A DNA stretch of 64,000 bases from Microcella sp. (GCF_019739195.1 NZ_JAHHDS010000003.1:248001-312000), one strand, 5' to 3'; shown: positions 7,874-17,021, counted from the first letter of the stretch. Numbers and translations are program-made. The notes: a model not told the origin generated them from the letters alone.

Positions 7874-9373
7874 ATGCCTATTGCCAGCCTCACCGTCTCG
7901 ACTGCGCCCGCCTCGACCATGGAGGCGGGTGCTCTGGTTATCGGCATCGCCGCGAGCCCGGAAGGCCCCCGTCTACTGGGCGCGACAGACGGCGCACTCG
8001 CCACGATCGGCGATCAGCTCGGGATGCTCGGTCTCACCGGTGCCGTCGACGAGACGTCGCGCATTCCCGCGCCGGAGGGTGTGGCCGCGTCGAGTGTGCT
8101 CGTCGTCGGCGTGGGTCGCGGACCGCTGACTGCTGACGCCCTGCGCTACGCCGCGGGAACCGCTGCACGGGCACTCGCGAGCGTCGAGCACATCGTCTTC
8201 TCGCTGCCCACCTCGTCACCGGCCGAGGTGCAGGCCGTGCTCGAAGGTGCAGCACTCGGCGGCTACCGCTACGTGCCCGCGTCCGGGCCGACTCCGCAGG
8301 CGGCCTCGATCGCGACCGTGACCGTCGTGACCGAGGTTGAAGGCGCTGCGCACGCGGCTGAGGCCGCGACCGTCACGGCCCGCGCCGTCACCCTGGTGCG
8401 CGACCTCGTGACGACCCCGCCCAACGAGCTGCACCCCGAGTCGTTCGTCGAGCGAGCCCGCGAAGCGATCGGCGACCTGCCGATCGAGATGCAGGTCTGG
8501 GATGTCGAGCAGCTCGAGGCGGGCGGTTTCGGCGGCATTCTCGGCGTGGGCCAGGGATCCGCGCGGCCCCCGCGCCTGGTGGCCCTGCGGTATCGCGCGG
8601 ATGCCCCGAATCCGCACCTCGCCCTCGTCGGCAAGGGCATCACCTTCGATTCAGGCGGACTCTCACTCAAGCCCGCCGCGGGCATGGTCGGCATGAAGTA
8701 CGACATGACCGGTGCCGCGACCGTGCTCGCCACGGTGATCGCCGCGGCCGAGCTCGGAATCGAGACTCGCCTCACCGGCTGGCTCTGCCTGGCCGAGAAC
8801 ATGCCCTCGGGTGCCGCGCTGCGCCCCAACGACGTCATCATGATTCGTGGCGGCAAGACCGTCGAAGTGCTCAACACCGACGCCGAAGGACGACTCGTGA
8901 TGGCCGACGGCCTCGTCGCCGCGAGCGAAGAGAGCCCCGACGCGATCATCGACGTCGCGACCCTGACGGGCGCCGCGAGGGTCGCGCTCGGCGAGCGCTA
9001 CGCGGGCGTCATGGGCGACGACGAGGTCATCGCTCGCGTGCGCGCAGCCGCCGACGAGACCGGCGAGCTGGTGTGGCCGATGCCGCTGCCCGCCGAGCTG
9101 CGCCCCCTGCTCAAGAGCGACGTCGCCACGATCGCCAACGCGAAGCCGGGCAACACGGCTGCGGGCATGCTGCTGGCGGGTGTCTTCTTGCGAGAGTTCG
9201 TCGGTCGCCGCGGAACGGGCGACGACGCGCCGAGCATCCCGTGGGCGCACCTCGACATCGCGGGACCGGCCAATAACTCGACCGCACCGTTCGGCTACAC
9301 GCCGAAGGGGTCATCGGGAGTCATGGTGCGACTGCTTCTCCGTGTCGCGGAGGCCTTCTCGACGAAGGAGTAG
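7874..9373 (+). CDS. pepA: Leucyl aminopeptidase (M17 family)
   Basis: A 499-residue cytosolic di-metal exopeptidase that releases N-terminal amino acids. The N-terminal domain is divergent, as usual; the catalytic domain is complete: VGKGITFDSGGLSLKP (metal and catalytic Lys), MKYDMTGAA (Asp ligand) and the family signature NTDAEGRL at about residues 336-343. LDIAGPANNST near the end is also typical. The start at 7874 is preferred on the spacing of the -10 box; ATG 7865 would add three residues. It is divergent from the PAC2 gene and precedes lpdA with a 105-bp gap. Confidence 0.93.
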   Translation: MPIASLTVSTAPASTMEAGALVIGIAASPEGPRLLGATDGALATIGDQLGMLGLTGAVDETSRIPAPEGVAASSVLVVGVGRGPLTADALRYAAGTAARALASVEHIVFSLPTSSPAEVQAVLEGAALGGYRYVPASGPTPQAASIATVTVVTEVEGAAHAAEAATVTARAVTLVRDLVTTPPNELHPESFVERAREAIGDLPIEMQVWDVEQLEAGGFGGILGVGQGSARPPRLVALRYRADAPNPHLALVGKGITFDSGGLSLKPAAGMVGMKYDMTGAATVLATVIAAAELGIETRLTGWLCLAENMPSGAALRPNDVIMIRGGKTVEVLNTDAEGRLVMADGLVAASEESPDAIIDVATLTGAARVALGERYAGVMGDDEVIARVRAAADETGELVWPMPLPAELRPLLKSDVATIANAKPGNTAAGMLLAGVFLREFVGRRGTGDDAPSIPWAHLDIAGPANNSTAPFGYTPKGSSGVMVRLLLRVAEAFSTKE

Positions 9374-9463
9374 GCTCGACTGCGGGCACGAAACAGTCGT
9401 GCCGCACAGGGGGTCGGCCCGCCACCTCGAGCTCGGGCCCCGCATGACGATCCTTGACGGATG

Positions 9464-9469
9464 AAGGAG
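9464..9469 (+). promoter_or_regulatory. Ribosome-binding site that fixes the lpdA start
   Basis: AAGGAG, 9 nt before the GTG at 9479. An in-frame ATG at 9461 lies upstream of this site and is therefore unlikely to be the start. Confidence 0.7.
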
Positions 9470-9478
9470 CCTCTGCCG

Positions 9479-10852
9479 GTGTCAGACCAGAATTTTGACC
9501 TTGTCGTTCTTGGAGCAGGCAGCGGCGGTTACGCCGCGGCACTGCGCGCCAGCCAGCTCGGGATGAGCGTCGGGCTCATCGAGAAGTCGAAAGTCGGCGG
9601 TACCTGCCTGCATGTCGGCTGTATTCCCACCAAGGCTCTGCTGCACGCCGCTGAGGTCGCCGACTCCGCCCGCGACTCGGAGAAGTTCGGTGTGAAGGCG
9701 ACCCTCGAGGGCGTCGACGTGCCCGCCGTGAACCAGTACCGCGAGGGCATCGTCTCGAGCAAGTACAAGGGCCTGCAGGGTCTCATCAAGGCTCGCGGCA
9801 TCACCACGATCGAGGGTGAGGGGCGCTTGACCTCGCCCACGACCGTGCAGGTCGGCGACAGCACGATCACGGGCAAGAACGTCGTGCTCGCGACGGGCTC
9901 GTACTCGCGCACGCTTCCCGGCCTCGAGATCGGCGGCCGTGTCATCACCTCAGAGCAGGCCCTGCAGCTCGATTTCGTGCCGAAGAAGGTCGCGGTGCTC
10001 GGCGGCGGCGTCATCGGCGTCGAGTTCTCGAGCGTCTGGCGCTCATTCGGCGCCGAGGTGCACATCATCGAGGCTCTGCCCCACCTCGTGCCGATGGAGG
10101 AAGAGTCGATCTCGAAGCAGTTCGAGCGCGCCTACCGCAAGCGCGGCATCGAGTTCACGCTCGGCGTGCGCTTCCAGAGCGTCACGCAGAACGACCAGGG
10201 GGTCGTCGTCACGCTGGAGAACGGAACCACGATCGAGGCAGACCTGCTTCTCGTCGCCGTCGGTCGCGGCCCTGCGACGAACGGTCTCGGCTTCGAAGAA
10301 GTCGGCGTCACGATGGACCGCGGGTTCGTCATCACCAACGAGCGGCTCGAGACGAGCATTCCGGGCCTCTACGCCGTCGGCGACATCGTTCCGGGCCTGC
10401 AGCTCGCACACCGCGGGTTCCAGCACGGCATCTTCGTCGCGGAGGAGATCGCCGGGCTCAACCCTGTCGTGATCAACGACGTGAACATTCCGAAGGTCAC
10501 CTACAGCGAGCCGGAGGTGGCCTCGGTCGGCCTCAGCGAGGCCAAGGCGAAAGAGCAGTACGGCGACGCCGCCGTGGCGAGCTACGAGTACAACCTCGCG
10601 GGCAACGGCAAGAGCCACATTCTCGAGACGGCCGGATCGATCAAGGTCGTGCGCGTCGTCGACGGGCCCGTCGTGGGTGTGCACATGATCGGCGCCCGCG
10701 TCGGTGAACTGATCGGCGAAGCACAGCTGGCCGTCAACTGGGATGCCCACCCCGAAGACGTGGCGCCTCTGCTGCACGCACACCCGACCCAGAACGAGGC
10801 GCTCGGCGAGGCCTTCCTCGCCCTCGCCGGCAAACCGCTGCACGCGATGTGA
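9479..10852 (+). CDS. lpdA: Dihydrolipoyl dehydrogenase (E3)
   Basis: A 457-residue FAD disulfide oxidoreductase that reoxidises dihydrolipoamide on 2-oxoacid dehydrogenase complexes, passing electrons to NAD. The FAD motif GAGSGGYAAA is near the N terminus, the redox disulfide lies in GGTCLHVGCIPTKAL, the NAD-binding motif is VLGGGVIGVEF, the second FAD motif YAVGDIVPG, and the C-terminal HAHPTQNEAL holds the His-Glu pair of the dimer partner. GTG at 9479 is chosen because of its ribosome-binding site. The E2 gene follows 57 bp downstream, so the pair supplies E3 and E2. Confidence 0.95.
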   Translation: MSDQNFDLVVLGAGSGGYAAALRASQLGMSVGLIEKSKVGGTCLHVGCIPTKALLHAAEVADSARDSEKFGVKATLEGVDVPAVNQYREGIVSSKYKGLQGLIKARGITTIEGEGRLTSPTTVQVGDSTITGKNVVLATGSYSRTLPGLEIGGRVITSEQALQLDFVPKKVAVLGGGVIGVEFSSVWRSFGAEVHIIEALPHLVPMEEESISKQFERAYRKRGIEFTLGVRFQSVTQNDQGVVVTLENGTTIEADLLLVAVGRGPATNGLGFEEVGVTMDRGFVITNERLETSIPGLYAVGDIVPGLQLAHRGFQHGIFVAEEIAGLNPVVINDVNIPKVTYSEPEVASVGLSEAKAKEQYGDAAVASYEYNLAGNGKSHILETAGSIKVVRVVDGPVVGVHMIGARVGELIGEAQLAVNWDAHPEDVAPLLHAHPTQNEALGEAFLALAGKPLHAM

Positions 10853-10909
10853 CCCTGCTCGCGCAACTAGGCTAAAGACCCACCACAGGTTTCTAAAGGA
10901 GCACTACTG

Positions 10910-12409
10910 ATGAGCGAATCCGTCAACCTTCCGGCGCTCGGTGAGAGCGTCACCGAGGGCACGGTCACCCGATGGCTGAAGAATGTGGGCGACCGCGTCG
11001 AGGTCGACGAGCCGTTGCTCGAGGTCTCGACCGACAAGGTCGACACCGAGATCCCCTCGCCCGTGGCGGGCGTGGTCGAAGAGATCCTCGTCGCAGAAGA
11101 CGAGACTGTCGAGGTCGGTACGCCACTCGTGCGCATCGGCACCGGTGACGGTGCGGATGCTCCTGCCGCGGCTCCGGCGGCCGAAGAAGCTGCACCTGCC
11201 GCTCCCGCGCCGGCCGAGGCTGCACCCGCCGAATCCGCACCGGCGGAGTCTGCACCCGCTGCCTCGGCACCTGCAGCCGCTGCACCTGCAGCAGCCCCCG
11301 CGGCGTCGGCGCCCGCCGAAGCGGCGCCTTCTGCTCCCGCAGAAGCCGCTCCGGCACCCGCACCCGCTCCGGAACCCGCGCCGGCACCGGCATCGGCTCC
11401 TGCTCCCGCTGCCACTCCCGAGTCGCCCGCAGCCGCGACCCCGGCATCGGCACCTCCGCCCGCTGCGTCGGCCGCGAACCCTGCCACTCCTGCGGTTGCC
11501 GCCGAGGCCCCCTCGTCGGGATACATCACGCCGCTCGTGCGCAAGCTCGCCCACGAGAAGGGAGTCGACCTCGCGACCGTCTCGGGCACCGGTGTCGGCG
11601 GCCGCATCCGCAAGCAAGACGTGCTGGCCGCCTCGAGCGGCACTGGCTCGTCGGCTGCTGCCGCGGCGCCGCGGGAAGAGCTGGAGACCTCTCCGTTGCG
11701 CGGCACGACGGTGGCGATGTCGCGCCTTCGCAAGGTCATCGCCGAGCGCGCTGTCATCTCGATGCAGTCGACCGCGCAGCTGACGACCGTCGTCGAGGTC
11801 GACGTGACGCGCGTCGCCGCGCTGCGCACGGCCGTCAAGGCCGACTTCGAGAAGGCGACGGGAACGAAGCTCTCATTCCTGCCCTTCTTCGCGAAGGCGG
11901 CGACCGAGGCGCTGCGCGCCTTCCCGATCATCAACGCCACGGTCGAAGACGACTCGATCGTCTACCCCGAGACCGAGAACCTCTCGATCGCTGTCGACAC
12001 CGAGCGCGGGCTGCTGACTCCGGTCATCCGGAACGCCGGTGACCTGAGCATTGCCGATCTCGCGCGTGAGATCGCCGACCTGGCGACTCGCACCCGCGAG
12101 AACCAGCTCAAGCCCGACGAGCTGGCTGGCGGCACGTTCACGCTGACGAACACGGGCTCGCGCGGCGCGCTGTTCGACACCCCGGTCGTGTTCCTGCCGC
12201 AGGTCGCGATTCTCGGCACGGGCATCGTGACGAAGAAGCCCTCGGTCATCACGGTCGACGGCTCTGACGTCATCGCCGTTCGGTCGATGGTCTACTTCGC
12301 CCTGTCGTACGACCACCGCATCGTCGATGGCGCCGACGCCGCGCGATTCTTGAGCGCCGTCAAGGCTCGACTCGAAGAGGCCGACTTCGACGGAGACCTC
12401 GGCATCTGA
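10910..12409 (+). CDS. sucB: 2-oxoacid dehydrogenase E2 (dihydrolipoyllysine succinyl/acetyltransferase)
   Basis: A 499-residue E2 core enzyme. Domains in order: one lipoyl domain (residues 1-80, lipoyl Lys in STDKVDTE at 43), an Ala/Pro-rich linker of about 120 residues, a peripheral subunit-binding domain (ITPLVRKLAHEKGVDL and GTGVGGRIRKQDV), and the catalytic domain ending with SYDHRIVDGADA (His and Asp of the active site). Many actinobacterial E2 proteins carry two or three lipoyl domains; this has one. It may serve both pyruvate and 2-oxoglutarate dehydrogenase, since aceE lies elsewhere in the window without its own E2. AAAGGAG precedes the ATG; lipB and lipA lie a few genes downstream. 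Confidence 0.9.
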   Translation: MSESVNLPALGESVTEGTVTRWLKNVGDRVEVDEPLLEVSTDKVDTEIPSPVAGVVEEILVAEDETVEVGTPLVRIGTGDGADAPAAAPAAEEAAPAAPAPAEAAPAESAPAESAPAASAPAAAAPAAAPAASAPAEAAPSAPAEAAPAPAPAPEPAPAPASAPAPAATPESPAAATPASAPPPAASAANPATPAVAAEAPSSGYITPLVRKLAHEKGVDLATVSGTGVGGRIRKQDVLAASSGTGSSAAAAAPREELETSPLRGTTVAMSRLRKVIAERAVISMQSTAQLTTVVEVDVTRVAALRTAVKADFEKATGTKLSFLPFFAKAATEALRAFPIINATVEDDSIVYPETENLSIAVDTERGLLTPVIRNAGDLSIADLAREIADLATRTRENQLKPDELAGGTFTLTNTGSRGALFDTPVVFLPQVAILGTGIVTKKPSVITVDGSDVIAVRSMVYFALSYDHRIVDGADAARFLSAVKARLEEADFDGDLGI

Positions 12410-12422
12410 CGCGACAGGCTCG

Positions 12423-14018
12423 TCAGCCGATCACATCGCGAATGCGCCAACCGGCCTCGCTTCTCACCACGAGAAGCGAGGCCGTTGTCGTCGTGTCGGC
12501 GATGAGGTCGAGCAAGACGGCCGCGCCCATGCGTTCGACCACCACCACGTCGCCCTCGGCGCGCAGCCAGTCGCGCACGAGGTCGTGGCGCGGGTCGTCA
12601 GCGACAATGAGCGCGGCAGCGGCTGAACCCTCGTGCACGACCGCTGAAGCGCAGGCCGCCAGAGCGGTGCTCACGCTGCCGCTGTCGAGATCGCGAGGCT
12701 CGTCGGTGTCGCGCGGGCCAGGGGCGCACTCGCTCCAGCGCTGCAACAGCTCATCGACGAGCGACGACCACACCTCGGGTGCGGGGTGCAGCTCTGTCTC
12801 GGCGAGCCCGGGCTCGATCCTCGCGCCATCGCTGGCCGGTGAGGGCGCCTCCGCGATGTCCTGAGGCGCATCTAGATGCTCGGGTTCACTCGATGCGGAC
12901 TGAGTGCCGACGACGATCGCCGCCACGAGCGCGGCGGCACCGATGCCACCTGCGACGATGAATCGAGGTCGAACCGGGCGCGCGTCACGATTCGAGAGGC
13001 GCCGGATCCACTCGTCGAGCCGCGACAGTCGGCGGGCAACCGCGGCCACAGCGTCGTCCGCTGCTGAGACGAACCCGTCGGGCAGGCCGAGCGAGATCAG
13101 CGAGGCCGACAGAGCCTTGCGCACGCCCTGCAGCGGCAATGGCGTGCTCTCGCTCGCTCCCTCGGGCTCAGCGGGGGCCGCCGTCGCAGCAGGCACGAGG
13201 GTGCTCAACGCAGACGGCGCCTGCTCGAGTCGACTGGTCGACGGGTCAGGCTCGACGTTGTACCTCACGGGTTGCGGCGGCGCGAGATCGAACAGTGCGA
13301 GGTCGAGGGCCGCGCCACGACGTCGCAGCACGCTGAGGAGCGCAGACTGTTCGTCGCCGGCGAGCGCAGCGGCCACCGCCGCGCCGAATCGCTCGAAGGC
13401 ATCGCGATCGGCGGCGTACCCGGGTTCGCGATCACGGAATCGATCGGGCAGCGCGGGGCCGAGGTGCACAGTCGATCGCCGCGTGATGACGGGCGCGCCC
13501 GATGCCGTCAGCCGCACGGCTGCAGGTTCGGCCAACAAACCCGTGATGCCGAGCTGATGCCCCTGGTCGATCGCGCTCGCCAGCGGAGCGAGAATCGTGA
13601 TCGCCTCGCCGAGAGGCAGGCTGCCGTAGCGTGCTCGCAGTAACGTGTCGAGGCGAGGGCCCGGGAGGTAGGGCTCGAAGAGCACCACTCGACCGTCGTC
13701 CGTCGTGCAGAGCTCGTGAGCGGCCGCGACGTGCTCGCTGAGGGGGGCGTCGGCCGAGCGCACGATGTCGCACACCGACACCTCATGATCGATGACCGCA
13801 TCAGGGCAGTCGTGCGCGAAGACGTGTGCGACCCACGCGGTGCTGTCGGCATGCACCAGCAGGCGGGTGCCGCGGCGACTCGATGCGAGAGTGCGCACGA
13901 CCCGATATCCGCCGACCTCGCGCAAGGGCTCGCCGTCAGTGTCGAAGTCAGCACGCACGCGACGATCATGCGGCGCGTTGTGTGGCGCCGGGTCGCAGCG
14001 GTGTCGATCGTGCATCAT
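12423..14018 (-). CDS. Membrane-anchored pseudokinase-like protein
   Basis: A 531-residue protein of unknown function. Residues about 30-240 follow a protein-kinase order (YRVVRTLASSRRGTRLLVHAD, FEPYLPGPRLDTLLRAR, then GHQLGITGLLAEPAAVRLTASGAPVI), but the catalytic HRD and DFG motifs are replaced and the Lys of the N-lobe is absent, so it should not phosphorylate. A linker follows, then one transmembrane helix (FIVAGGIGAAALVAAIVVG, about residues 355-373) and an extracytoplasmic domain of about 155 residues containing two cysteines. The layout resembles PknB-like receptors without PASTA domains. The 3' end is convergent with sucB and contains the hairpin at 12454-12482. Confidence 0.7.
   Translation of the reverse strand: MMHDRHRCDPAPHNAPHDRRVRADFDTDGEPLREVGGYRVVRTLASSRRGTRLLVHADSTAWVAHVFAHDCPDAVIDHEVSVCDIVRSADAPLSEHVAAAHELCTTDDGRVVLFEPYLPGPRLDTLLRARYGSLPLGEAITILAPLASAIDQGHQLGITGLLAEPAAVRLTASGAPVITRRSTVHLGPALPDRFRDREPGYAADRDAFERFGAAVAAALAGDEQSALLSVLRRRGAALDLALFDLAPPQPVRYNVEPDPSTSRLEQAPSALSTLVPAATAAPAEPEGASESTPLPLQGVRKALSASLISLGLPDGFVSAADDAVAAVARRLSRLDEWIRRLSNRDARPVRPRFIVAGGIGAAALVAAIVVGTQSASSEPEHLDAPQDIAEAPSPASDGARIEPGLAETELHPAPEVWSSLVDELLQRWSECAPGPRDTDEPRDLDSGSVSTALAACASAVVHEGSAAAALIVADDPRHDLVRDWLRAEGDVVVVERMGAAVLLDLIADTTTTASLLVVRSEAGWRIRDVIG
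12454..12482 (+). terminator. Likely sucB terminator embedded in the 3' coding end of the convergent gene
   Basis: A perfect 12-bp stem, GCCTCGCTTCTC (12454-12465) with 12471-12482 and a 5-nt loop, begins 44 bp after the sucB stop. It lies inside the last codons of the pseudokinase gene on the other strand. Confidence 0.6.
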
Positions 14019-14058
14019 CCGGTCGACCGGAGCGGCGGGGAGGAGTCGCGCAGAGCCC

Positions 14059-14064
14059 TATCCT
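14059..14064 (+). promoter_or_regulatory. -10 box of the DUF4191 gene
   Basis: TATCCT, 7 nt before the ATG at 14072. Confidence 0.55.
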
Positions 14065-14071
14065 GGTAGGC

Positions 14072-14782
14072 ATGGCTCGCTCTTCCGCTCCGAAACCCGC
14101 CAAAGAACCCGGTCGCATGAAGCAGATGTGGCAGGTCTTCCAGATGACCCGCCGCATGGACCCCTTGGCGGTCTGGGTCATGCTGCTCGCGTTCCTCCTG
14201 CCGATTCTCGCGGGCATCCTGCTGGCCGTCTTCGCGACGCCCGGTGACGTGCTCGCCGGTATTCTCTGGGTCGTCACGGGGGTGCTGCTCGGCATTCTGC
14301 TGGTGCTCATCGTGCTCGGTCGTCGCGCCGAGCGGGTCGCCTACCGCCAGATCTCCGGTCAGCCCGGTGCCGTCGGCGCCGTGCTCAAGTCGTCGCTGCG
14401 CCGCGCCTGGCAGGCGAGCGAGATGCCCATCACCGTGAGCCCCAAGACGCAAGACGCGGTCTACCGAGCCATCGGCAAGCCCGGCGTGATTATCATCGGC
14501 GAAGGTCCCCAGTCGCGCACGCGTCGCATGATGGAAGACGAGCGGCGCAACGTCAGCCGCATCGTGCCGAACGTGCCCATCCACTTCGTGCACGTCGGCC
14601 CCGACGTCGAGAGCACGAAGCTCGAGAACCTCGCGAAGACGCTCAACAAGTTCAAGAAGGTGTTGAGCAAGGCCGAGGTCTACGCGGTCAGCAACCGTCT
14701 GACGTCACTAAGCAAGTCGAGCACTCTGCCGATTCCGAAGGGCATCGACCCTCTCAAGGCTCGCGCTCCGAAGCCGCGCTGA
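14072..14782 (+). CDS. DUF4191 membrane protein
   Basis: A 236-residue protein of an actinobacterial family of unknown function. After a basic head there are two transmembrane helices (about residues 33-53, VMLLAFLLPILAGILLAVF, and about 59-80, LAGILWVVTGVLLGILLVLIV), then a cytoplasmic domain with VAYRQISGQPGAVGAVL, KPGVIIIGEGPQ and VPIHFVHVGPD, ending in a basic tail. DUF4191 genes commonly sit beside lipA/lipB/glnA, as here. No enzymatic motif is evident. Confidence 0.85.
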   Translation: MARSSAPKPAKEPGRMKQMWQVFQMTRRMDPLAVWVMLLAFLLPILAGILLAVFATPGDVLAGILWVVTGVLLGILLVLIVLGRRAERVAYRQISGQPGAVGAVLKSSLRRAWQASEMPITVSPKTQDAVYRAIGKPGVIIIGEGPQSRTRRMMEDERRNVSRIVPNVPIHFVHVGPDVESTKLENLAKTLNKFKKVLSKAEVYAVSNRLTSLSKSSTLPIPKGIDPLKARAPKPR

Positions 14783-14793
14783 GTTCGGCGCGC

Positions 14794-15201
14794 TCAACGC
14801 CGCAGCAGAATGGTGCGCGACAAGCGGTCGTGCAGCCCGCGGTTGTTGTCGTCCCACACCATCGCCGGGATCACCAGGGCGATGAGCAGCGCCCGCACGA
14901 CGGGTCGCCAGACCCCCAAGAGACCGCCCTCCATCGGCACGACGCGCAGGCCGAGCAGTGCGTGGCCGATGCTCGCGTTCACGACGACCGTCATGAGCAC
15001 CTGCAGCCCGATGAAGATCGCCAGGGTCATGAGCGGCTCGTACGAGAAGAACGCCGCCGAGATCACGACAGCAATGGCCCAGTCGATCGCGATCGCCGCG
15101 ATGCGCCGACCGAAACGACCAACAGAGCGCGGTCCGGATTCGGGCAGGCCAAGCCGCTCGCCCGGCCACGCAGGAGGAGGCGAAGAGGGAGTGTCGGTCA
15201 C
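14794..15201 (-). CDS. RDD family membrane protein
   Basis: A 135-residue protein with the RDD pattern: VGRFGRRIAAIAIDWAIAVV (Arg...Asp in the first helix), a second hydrophobic segment LAIFIGLQVLMTVVV, and NNRGLHDRLSRTILL at the end, with the usual terminal Asp/Arg. RDD proteins are three-helix membrane proteins, proposed in some cases to move ions or small solutes; the role here is unknown. GTG start at 15201 with a -10 box 6 nt upstream. It is convergent with DUF4191 and divergent from lipB. Confidence 0.85.
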   Translation of the reverse strand: MTDTPSSPPPAWPGERLGLPESGPRSVGRFGRRIAAIAIDWAIAVVISAAFFSYEPLMTLAIFIGLQVLMTVVVNASIGHALLGLRVVPMEGGLLGVWRPVVRALLIALVIPAMVWDDNNRGLHDRLSRTILLRR

Positions 15202-15207
15202 CCCCTC

Positions 15208-15213
15208 AGCCTA
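15208..15213 (-). promoter_or_regulatory. -10 box of the RDD gene
   Basis: TAGGCT on the minus strand, 6 nt before the GTG at 15201. Confidence 0.55.
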
Positions 15214-15230
15214 CGAGTCGGCGTCGCGCG

Positions 15231-15236
15231 TAGACT
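15231..15236 (+). promoter_or_regulatory. -10 box of lipB
   Basis: TAGACT, 6 nt before the GTG at 15243; only 17 bp separate it from the divergent RDD -10 box. Confidence 0.55.
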
Positions 15237-15242
15237 GAACGC

Positions 15243-15920
15243 GTGATCGACTTTGTCGTCACGGGGCTAAGCGCCAACTCCGTGCCGTACTTGTCGGGTC
15301 TCGAGCAGCAGCGTGCTCTGCACGCTGCCGTCGTCGAGGGCCGGGCGCCCGATACCGTCATGCTGCTCGAGCACGAGAGCGTCTACACGGCGGGCAAGCG
15401 CACCGAGCCCCACGAGCGGCCCACCGACGGCACTCCCGTCGTCGAGGTCGATCGCGGCGGCAAGATCACCTGGCACGGCCCCGGGCAGCTCGTCGGCTAC
15501 CCGATCATGCACCTCGCCGAACCGGTCGACGTCGTGCGCTACGTGCGTTGCCTCGAGGGCATGCTCATCGCGGTGCTCGCCGATCTCGGCATCGCCGGCG
15601 CCGATCGCGTGGCCGGTCGCAGCGGGGTGTGGATGCGCGGCACTGACAAGATCGCAGCGATCGGCATTCGCGTCGCGCAAGGCGTGACGATGCACGGCTT
15701 CGCGCTCAACTGCTCGAACAGTTTCGACGCCTACCGCTCGATCGTGGCCTGCGGCCTCGCCGATGCGGGCGTCACCTCGATCAGCGCCGAGCTGGGGCGC
15801 ACGATCACGCCTGCGGAGGTCATCCCTCTCATCGAACGACGATTCGGCCCGCTCGTGCACGATCTGGTCGGCACTCACGCCGGCACCACGCCCGCCCTCT
15901 CTCAAGGAGTCTCCGCATGA
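15243..15920 (+). CDS. lipB: Octanoyl-[acyl carrier protein]:protein N-octanoyltransferase
   Basis: A 225-residue enzyme that moves octanoyl from acyl carrier protein to lipoyl domains, the first step of lipoate synthesis. Motifs: [31 protein letters not shown], the lysine region [12 protein letters not shown], and [10 protein letters not shown] with the thioester-forming cysteine. Length is normal. The stop overlaps the lipA start as ATGA, so LipB and LipA are translationally coupled. Substrates in this window would be the single lipoyl domain of the E2 and probably GcvH elsewhere. Confidence 0.96.
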   Translation: MIDFVVTGLSANSVPYLSGLEQQRALHAAVVEGRAPDTVMLLEHESVYTAGKRTEPHERPTDGTPVVEVDRGGKITWHGPGQLVGYPIMHLAEPVDVVRYVRCLEGMLIAVLADLGIAGADRVAGRSGVWMRGTDKIAAIGIRVAQGVTMHGFALNCSNSFDAYRSIVACGLADAGVTSISAELGRTITPAEVIPLIERRFGPLVHDLVGTHAGTTPALSQGVSA

Positions 15921-16921
15921 CCGCCACGCCCGCCACCCACCCCGCTGAGGGCCGCAAGCTGCTGAGACTCGAGGTGCGCAACGCGCAGACGCCCATCGAG
16001 AAGAAGCCCGAATGGATCAAGACGCGCGCCTCGATGGGGCCCGAGTACACCGCGATGCGCGCGCTCGTCGGCGAGAAGCAGCTGCACACGGTGTGCCAGG
16101 AGGCCGGCTGCCCCAACATCTACGAGTGCTGGGAAGACCGCGAGGCGACCTTTCTCATCGGCGGCAGCCAGTGCACCCGCCGGTGCGACTTCTGCCAGAT
16201 CGACACGGGCAAGCCCGCCGACTACGACACCGACGAACCGCGTCGCGTCGCCGAGTCGGTCGTCGAGATGAACCTGCGCTACGCGACGGTGACTGGCGTC
16301 GCGCGCGACGACCTGCCCGACGAGGGCGCCTGGCTTCACGCCGAGACCGTGCGCAAGATCCACGAGCTCAACCCCGGCACGGGCGTCGAGCTGCTCGCGA
16401 CCGACTTCTCGGGCAACCCGGAACTGCTGCGCATCGTGTTCGACTCGCGACCCGAGGTGTTCGCGCACAACGTCGAGACGGTGCCGCGCATCTTCAAGCG
16501 CATTCGGCCTGCCTTCCGCTACGAGCGCTCGCTCGACGTCATCACACAGGCGCGCGACTACGGCCTGATCACGAAGTCGAACCTCATTCTCGGCATGGGC
16601 GAGACGCGCGACGAGGTCTCGCAGGCGCTGCGCGACCTGCACGATGCCGGCACCGACATTGTGACCATCACGCAGTACCTGCGGCCGACCTCGCGTCACC
16701 ACCCCATCGATCGCTGGCTCAAGCCCGAAGAGTTCGTCGAGATCAAGGCCGAGGCCGACGAAATCGGGTTCCTCGGTGTTCTCGCCGGCCCGCTCGTGCG
16801 CTCGAGCTACCGCGCCGGTCGTCTGTGGGCGCAGTCGATGGTCGCTAAGGGCCGTCCGATCCCGGAGTCGATGCGGGCCCTCGCTGAGACGACGTCAGGT
16901 TTCGCGCAAGCGGTCGGCTGA
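15917..16921 (+). CDS. lipA: Lipoyl synthase (radical SAM)
   Basis: A 334-residue radical SAM enzyme inserting two sulfurs into protein-bound octanoyl. The auxiliary cluster motif [12 protein letters not shown] (CxxxxCxxxxxC) and the SAM cluster motif CTRRCDFC (CxxxCxxC) are both present, as are [11 protein letters not shown], the C-terminal RSSY serine ligand motif, and [10 protein letters not shown]. It partly overlaps lipB. Acting after LipB, it completes lipoylation of the E2. Confidence 0.97.
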   Translation: MTATPATHPAEGRKLLRLEVRNAQTPIEKKPEWIKTRASMGPEYTAMRALVGEKQLHTVCQEAGCPNIYECWEDREATFLIGGSQCTRRCDFCQIDTGKPADYDTDEPRRVAESVVEMNLRYATVTGVARDDLPDEGAWLHAETVRKIHELNPGTGVELLATDFSGNPELLRIVFDSRPEVFAHNVETVPRIFKRIRPAFRYERSLDVITQARDYGLITKSNLILGMGETRDEVSQALRDLHDAGTDIVTITQYLRPTSRHHPIDRWLKPEEFVEIKAEADEIGFLGVLAGPLVRSSYRAGRLWAQSMVAKGRPIPESMRALAETTSGFAQAVG

Positions 16922-16967
16922 GCATCCGTCGAGCTGGGCTTCTCTCGTGTGGTGAACCAGCGTCGCC

Positions 16968-17005
16968 GTAACATCCCGGAAACAAAAGAGACACTGACGA
17001 GAAAT
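16968..17005 (+). promoter_or_regulatory. Double GlnR box upstream of glnA
   Basis: Four half-sites occur at exact 6-nt spacing: GTAAC (16968), GAAAC (16979), GACAC (16990) and GAAAT (17001). This matches the known GlnR consensus (gTnAC-n6-GaAAc repeated). It overlaps the expected -35 position, 11 bp before the -10 box at 17016, consistent with activation under nitrogen limitation. Confidence 0.85.
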
Positions 17006-17015
17006 GCCCTGCGCG

Positions 17016-17021
17016 TAGGGT
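17016..17021 (+). promoter_or_regulatory. -10 box of glnA
   Basis: TAGGGT downstream of the GlnR box; gives a leader of about 50 nt with AGGAG before the ATG at 17077. Confidence 0.5.
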
